Origin: an uncultured beta proteobacterium
GTDB taxonomy: Bacteria > Pseudomonadota > Gammaproteobacteria > Burkholderiales > Burkholderiaceae
NCBI GenBank assembly: GCA_903845455.1
Contig: CAIMXN010000002.1
Coordinates: forward strand, 1 to 8,606
DNA length: 8,606 nt
Reading direction: 5' to 3'
Shown: piece by piece, positions 5,665 to 8,606 of the stretch
How the letters are laid out: every line of letters starts with the position of its first letter
Position numbering within the stretch: position 1 is the first letter of the stretch
Notes under the pieces: generated by a model
The model's database searches: none
What the model saw: the letters and a program-made list of their open reading frames with translations, nothing else
What the model was told of the DNA's origin: nothing
Made by a program: the position numbers and the translations under genes

Positions 5665-6498
5665 ATGAGCCCGAAATCCCGGCTGTACACGCTTGTTAAG
5701 GCATGGAAGAACAAACCCTTCCAAGAAGTAAGAGACGCCTGCGGCGAACAATGGCTTGGCTTGAGTAGCCAAGCCCTCGAAGAACATCAATCCTGGTCCC
5801 AGCGACAAGCGATTAGTCATGAACCCATTTTTAACTCTGAGGGGACAAAACTGACCGGCTCTTTATTTAGACCCTTGCTGACAGCAACGGATACTCAACT
5901 CCTACGTCTATTCATGGAGGGACTCGATACCACCTCCTATTGGTATCGCAGTGGTCGTTTTATTCCTGGAATCTTGCCAGTGCCGACTCATGCAATAGCG
6001 TCAAGTGCTTATATCGATGCACTGAGTGACTTGATTCTGAATTCACGACTACCTGTTGGATTAGTGTGTTTAGGAATTCAATCTAGAGTGGACTCAGATA
6101 TATCTTCTGCTTGCAAAGAAGGTTTGCTGCGTATGAGACGGCTCGGAGTTTTGTTACATCTTCTGCAATTCACAGGAACAGCAGAGGAATTATTGTTCTT
6201 AGAAGAAATGCAATTAGATGGTATCCATCTTGAGATGGGGCAATTTCGTACCTACGACCTACCCATAGAAATAGTTGCACAAGCTAAACATCTGCAGACC
6301 CAAGTCTATGCCAGCAACATCACTTTAGTTAAAGATTTAGAAAATGCCACCGCTCTAGGAGCTGAGCATTGCTATGGTGGACTCATGATGGGGCCCGTTA
6401 GCAGACACCAAACTTTACACATTAACGATAGTCGAATCGCTAAAGCCATTTTTTCGCTGCACCCTAAACAACACCTAAACCAAAACGGAGACAAGTAA
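5665..6498 (+). CDS. Degenerate EAL-domain protein, probably not a phosphodiesterase
   Basis: This is a 277-residue cytoplasmic protein with no signal peptide or membrane helix. Residues about 68-250 follow the order of an EAL cyclic-di-GMP phosphodiesterase fold, but the active site is gone. No EAL signature is found. The DDFG motif reads LQFT (167-170), the KID lysine is His188, the AEGVE motif reads ASNIT (216-220), and the QGY glutamine is Tyr237. Hydrophobic strand and helix patterns and the closing LMMGPVS (240-246) remain. The first 65 or so residues are Trp- and Gln-rich and match no domain I know. The ATG at 5665 is preferred over one at 5659 because GGAGA (5654-5658) is six bases before it and only one base or less before the other. 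It heads an operon with a BvgA-like regulator and BvgS-like kinase. By analogy with YdiV, it may act by binding a protein partner; this is inference. EAL assignment is moderately sure. Confidence 0.72.
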   Translation: MSPKSRLYTLVKAWKNKPFQEVRDACGEQWLGLSSQALEEHQSWSQRQAISHEPIFNSEGTKLTGSLFRPLLTATDTQLLRLFMEGLDTTSYWYRSGRFIPGILPVPTHAIASSAYIDALSDLILNSRLPVGLVCLGIQSRVDSDISSACKEGLLRMRRLGVLLHLLQFTGTAEELLFLEEMQLDGIHLEMGQFRTYDLPIEIVAQAKHLQTQVYASNITLVKDLENATALGAEHCYGGLMMGPVSRHQTLHINDSRIAKAIFSLHPKQHLNQNGDK

Positions 6499-7121
6499 TG
6501 AGAAAACGCGTGATGTTGGTAGATGACCACCCAGCCATGTTAATGGCACTTAAAAGCATGTTGCAGGATCAATTGCTTTTTGAGATTGCAGGACAAGCTC
6601 AAAATGGAGAAGAGTGTCTCAGATCCATTAAGGAGGTAAATCCCAATATGGTCATTTTAGATTTAGATATGCCTAAGACGGATGGCTTTGATGTCATTCG
6701 CAGAATTGGTCTGATGTACCCAGACATTCGGACTCTGGTGCTATCGAGTTTGGATGAAGCTGTCTATGGTGGCAGAGTTCGCTCACTCGGTGCGCATGGC
6801 TTTGTGAATAAAACTGCCGGGGCTGACGTTATTTTGGCTGCCTGCGTTGCCATCTCTCAGGGCTACACCTTCTTTACCTATGGCAAAAAGGGTAACAGCT
6901 CGCTGAGCGATAACGACAAACTGGCTTTGATTTCTGATCGTGAACTGCAGGTGATGAAATATCTTGGTAAGGGCAATACCAATCAACAGATTTCAGACCT
7001 GCTACACATTAGTAATAAAACGGTTGCCACCTATAAAACCCGCGTGTTTGACAAATTAGGCATCAACAATATTGCAGACTTAATTTTATTTTGCCGTATG
7101 AATCATATTATCGAAAGCTAA
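6498..7121 (+). CDS. Response regulator, NarL/LuxR family, BvgA/EvgA-like
   Basis: This 207-residue two-component transcription factor has a receiver domain (about 3-118) and a LuxR-type helix-turn-helix (about 143-205). The receiver carries the acidic pair Asp9-Asp10, phosphoacceptor Asp55 in VILDLDMP, Ser83 and Lys105, so phosphorylation should work. The DNA-binding helix region SNKTVATYKTRVFDKL (172-187) is very close to the BvgA sequence as I recall it, as is GYTFF (122-126). Its ATG overlaps the stop of the upstream EAL-like gene (TAATG, 6496-6500). GGAG (6487-6490) lies seven bases before it, so the two are translationally coupled. The sensor kinase follows after seven bases and is the obvious partner. 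It is a confident response regulator; BvgA-like is a family resemblance, and target genes are unknown. Confidence 0.93.
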   Translation: MRKRVMLVDDHPAMLMALKSMLQDQLLFEIAGQAQNGEECLRSIKEVNPNMVILDLDMPKTDGFDVIRRIGLMYPDIRTLVLSSLDEAVYGGRVRSLGAHGFVNKTAGADVILAACVAISQGYTFFTYGKKGNSSLSDNDKLALISDRELQVMKYLGKGNTNQQISDLLHISNKTVATYKTRVFDKLGINNIADLILFCRMNHIIES

Positions 7122-7128
7122 TTTAGCA

Positions 7129-8606
7129 ATGCATCGATTCATCCTCAAGGCAGTATTGCTCTTTTGTTTTTTAGGGCCAGGAATAGGGCACTCAAGTCCT
7201 TTTAGCCCCAAGGAACAATGGTGGATCGATGCACATCCTGTAGTGCACTTCAGTATTCATGAAAAATATGCACCCTATCTGAATAGTGCTAAAGATGGCA
7301 GCAATGGAGTCTTTCAATCTCTCTTAACAAAGCTTGGTGAATTTACCCAACAAGAATACTTACCCAAATGGAGAAAAACAGATCAAGAAGGCTTGGATCA
7401 ACTGGCGAATGGTGAAGTCGATTTTATTATTGATCCTCCTGCGATTGATGATCAAGCGTTGAAATTTGGCTCTCTTTCAGAAGCGATCTTCTGGGGTCAT
7501 GACGTAGTTGTAGCTAAAGTCAAAAACCAAATTCCTGTTCATTCAGAAAACATTGCCTACTTTGATAGAGGGTATGAAAACGCTCCAAGCAGCACCAAAT
7601 CACACGCCAGTATTTCTAATAATGCAGAAAAATTAGTCATCGACCTCCTTAAGAATGATATTGAGGCCCTAATTATGCCGATGCGCCTAGCGCAACAGTT
7701 CATTAAGCAATCAGGCAATCACAATCTTCAAATAGATGGGTTATATGGTCGAGAACCCTTTGCTTATCAATGGCTAATTTCTCATGAGGATGCGCCTTTA
7801 CATTCAGTATTAGATAGGTTCATGACTGATCTAAACCCATTTGAGTCACGTCAACTTTTTACCTTAAACACCACCCCAAACTCGATCAATTCAAGTCACT
7901 GGAAAACCGTGCTGCCGTGGAGCCTGAGTGTTGCTCTTTTAATTGGTGGTGGACTATTCATCTGGCAGTTACAAAGAAAACGTTATGAGCAAGCACAACA
8001 AACTGCAGACCTGATGAGTTCAAAGGAAATTGCTGAGAAAGCTAACGCAGCCAAATCTGCTTTTCTTGCAACCATGAGCCATGAAATTCGCACTCCTATG
8101 AACGCCATTCTTGGAGTACAAGAGTTGCTACTCAATAGTCACAAACTTCCACCCAGTGAAAAACCCCTCCTCAAGAGCGCCCATGCCTCTGCTGAGTCAC
8201 TCTTAAGTATGCTAAATCAAGTCTTAGATCTCTCTAAGATTGAGGCTGGAAAGCTCACCCTTAATCTAGAGCCCTACTGCCTGAGGGATTTAACGGCAGA
8301 TATTTATTCAACCTTTCTCACAGTTGCAAGCAAACAAAATCTTCTACTCCATTCTTCGATTGATCCTCGGGTTGCTACGGTATTAATGATTGATCCCTTA
8401 AGACTCAGGCAAATTCTACAAAATCTCTTAAGTAATGCGATTAAGTTCACAGATCATGGAGAGATCTATTTTTCAGTGAGCGTTTTAGCTGATGACCATG
8501 CTGGACAACTCATTGAGTTCAGAGTGATAGACACCGGTATAGGGATGGGTAAAGCTGAGATTACAAGGGCACTCGAAGCATTTGAGCAAGTGCCGAAACG
8601 GATGGA
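7129..8606 (+). CDS. BvgS-like sensor histidine kinase, single periplasmic domain, 3' end outside window
   Basis: This open frame runs from the ATG at 7129 to the window edge (492 codons) with no stop. The first 22 residues form a signal peptide. Residues about 30-245 look like a periplasmic solute-binding domain of the type in BvgS and EvgS: WWIDAHPVVHFSI (31-43) recalls their WL-HP opening, and LANGEVDFII (92-101) is typical. A membrane helix spans about 259-279. After a short linker (281-309) comes the dimerisation/phosphoacceptor domain with SHEIRTPMN (His318). The ATP domain follows, with the N box around Asn432/Asn436, the G1 box DTGIGMG (468-474) and the F box FEQV (485-488). BvgS has two such sensor domains and a PAS domain; here there is one and no room for PAS. 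Receiver and HPt domains may follow beyond the edge. An in-frame stop at 7099-7101 with no start between fixes the start, though no clear ribosome binding site precedes it. Confidence 0.9.
   Translation, partial: MHRFILKAVLLFCFLGPGIGHSSPFSPKEQWWIDAHPVVHFSIHEKYAPYLNSAKDGSNGVFQSLLTKLGEFTQQEYLPKWRKTDQEGLDQLANGEVDFIIDPPAIDDQALKFGSLSEAIFWGHDVVVAKVKNQIPVHSENIAYFDRGYENAPSSTKSHASISNNAEKLVIDLLKNDIEALIMPMRLAQQFIKQSGNHNLQIDGLYGREPFAYQWLISHEDAPLHSVLDRFMTDLNPFESRQLFTLNTTPNSINSSHWKTVLPWSLSVALLIGGGLFIWQLQRKRYEQAQQTADLMSSKEIAEKANAAKSAFLATMSHEIRTPMNAILGVQELLLNSHKLPPSEKPLLKSAHASAESLLSMLNQVLDLSKIEAGKLTLNLEPYCLRDLTADIYSTFLTVASKQNLLLHSSIDPRVATVLMIDPLRLRQILQNLLSNAIKFTDHGEIYFSVSVLADDHAGQLIEFRVIDTGIGMGKAEITRALEAFEQVPKRM

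Noticed and set aside
5632..5820. Minus-strand 62-codon frame crossing the start of the EAL-like gene
   Set aside because: It overlaps the start of a well-supported gene and the leader hairpin, shows no family resemblance, and has no convincing start context.
1..8606. CRISPR arrays, insertion sequences, tRNA or rRNA genes, prophage genes
   Set aside because: No regularly spaced repeats, transposase motifs, cloverleaf-forming sequences or phage proteins were recognised on either strand.

Overview
The window looks like the chromosome of a moderately AT-rich betaproteobacterium. A Burkholderiaceae member such as a freshwater Polynucleobacter fits best. This rests on three things: a split pntA (short membrane subunit as its own gene), a groESL operon with a CIRCE element next to a sigma32-like promoter, and a BvgA/BvgS-type two-component pair. 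The genus is inferred from gene content and protein style and was not tested. No RNA genes, insertion sequences, CRISPR arrays or phage genes were seen.

Layout. Positions 1-1753 (+) hold the end of a proton-translocating transhydrogenase operon: the short membrane alpha-2 subunit (14-352) and the beta subunit (386-1753). Two hairpins follow (1783-1804 and 1838-1866); the second can serve as a bidirectional terminator for the convergent neighbour. Positions 1903-3171 (-) hold a 12-helix major facilitator transporter of the OxlT (oxalate/formate antiporter) family. It keeps one of the two charged substrate residues of OxlT and lacks the other. Positions 3306-5349 (-) hold groS-groL with its own terminator. 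The operon is driven from a promoter that reads as both sigma70 and sigma32 and ends in a CIRCE operator for HrcA.

Positions 5665-8606 (+), divergent from groES, hold the most interesting part: three tightly packed genes that look like one operon. The first encodes a cytoplasmic EAL-like protein that has lost essentially every catalytic residue. The second is a NarL/LuxR-family response regulator very like BvgA/EvgA, and its start overlaps the stop of the first gene. The third encodes a membrane sensor histidine kinase of BvgS type with one periplasmic binding-protein-like domain and no room for a PAS domain. It runs off the right edge of the window. The first gene is preceded by two inverted repeats. 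One (5573-5588) looks like a NarL/FixJ-family operator. The other is a perfect 11-bp repeat (5616-5626/5647-5657) that would bury the ribosome binding site in a hairpin.

How the parts may work together. The transhydrogenase, transporter and chaperonin are ordinary housekeeping or accessory functions. The right-hand locus recalls the Bordetella bvgA-bvgS-bvgR set (regulator, sensor, EAL protein), but with a different order, a catalytically dead EAL protein and a simplified sensor. It may be a sensory switch in which the EAL-like protein acts by binding a partner and not by hydrolysing cyclic di-GMP. That role is inference.
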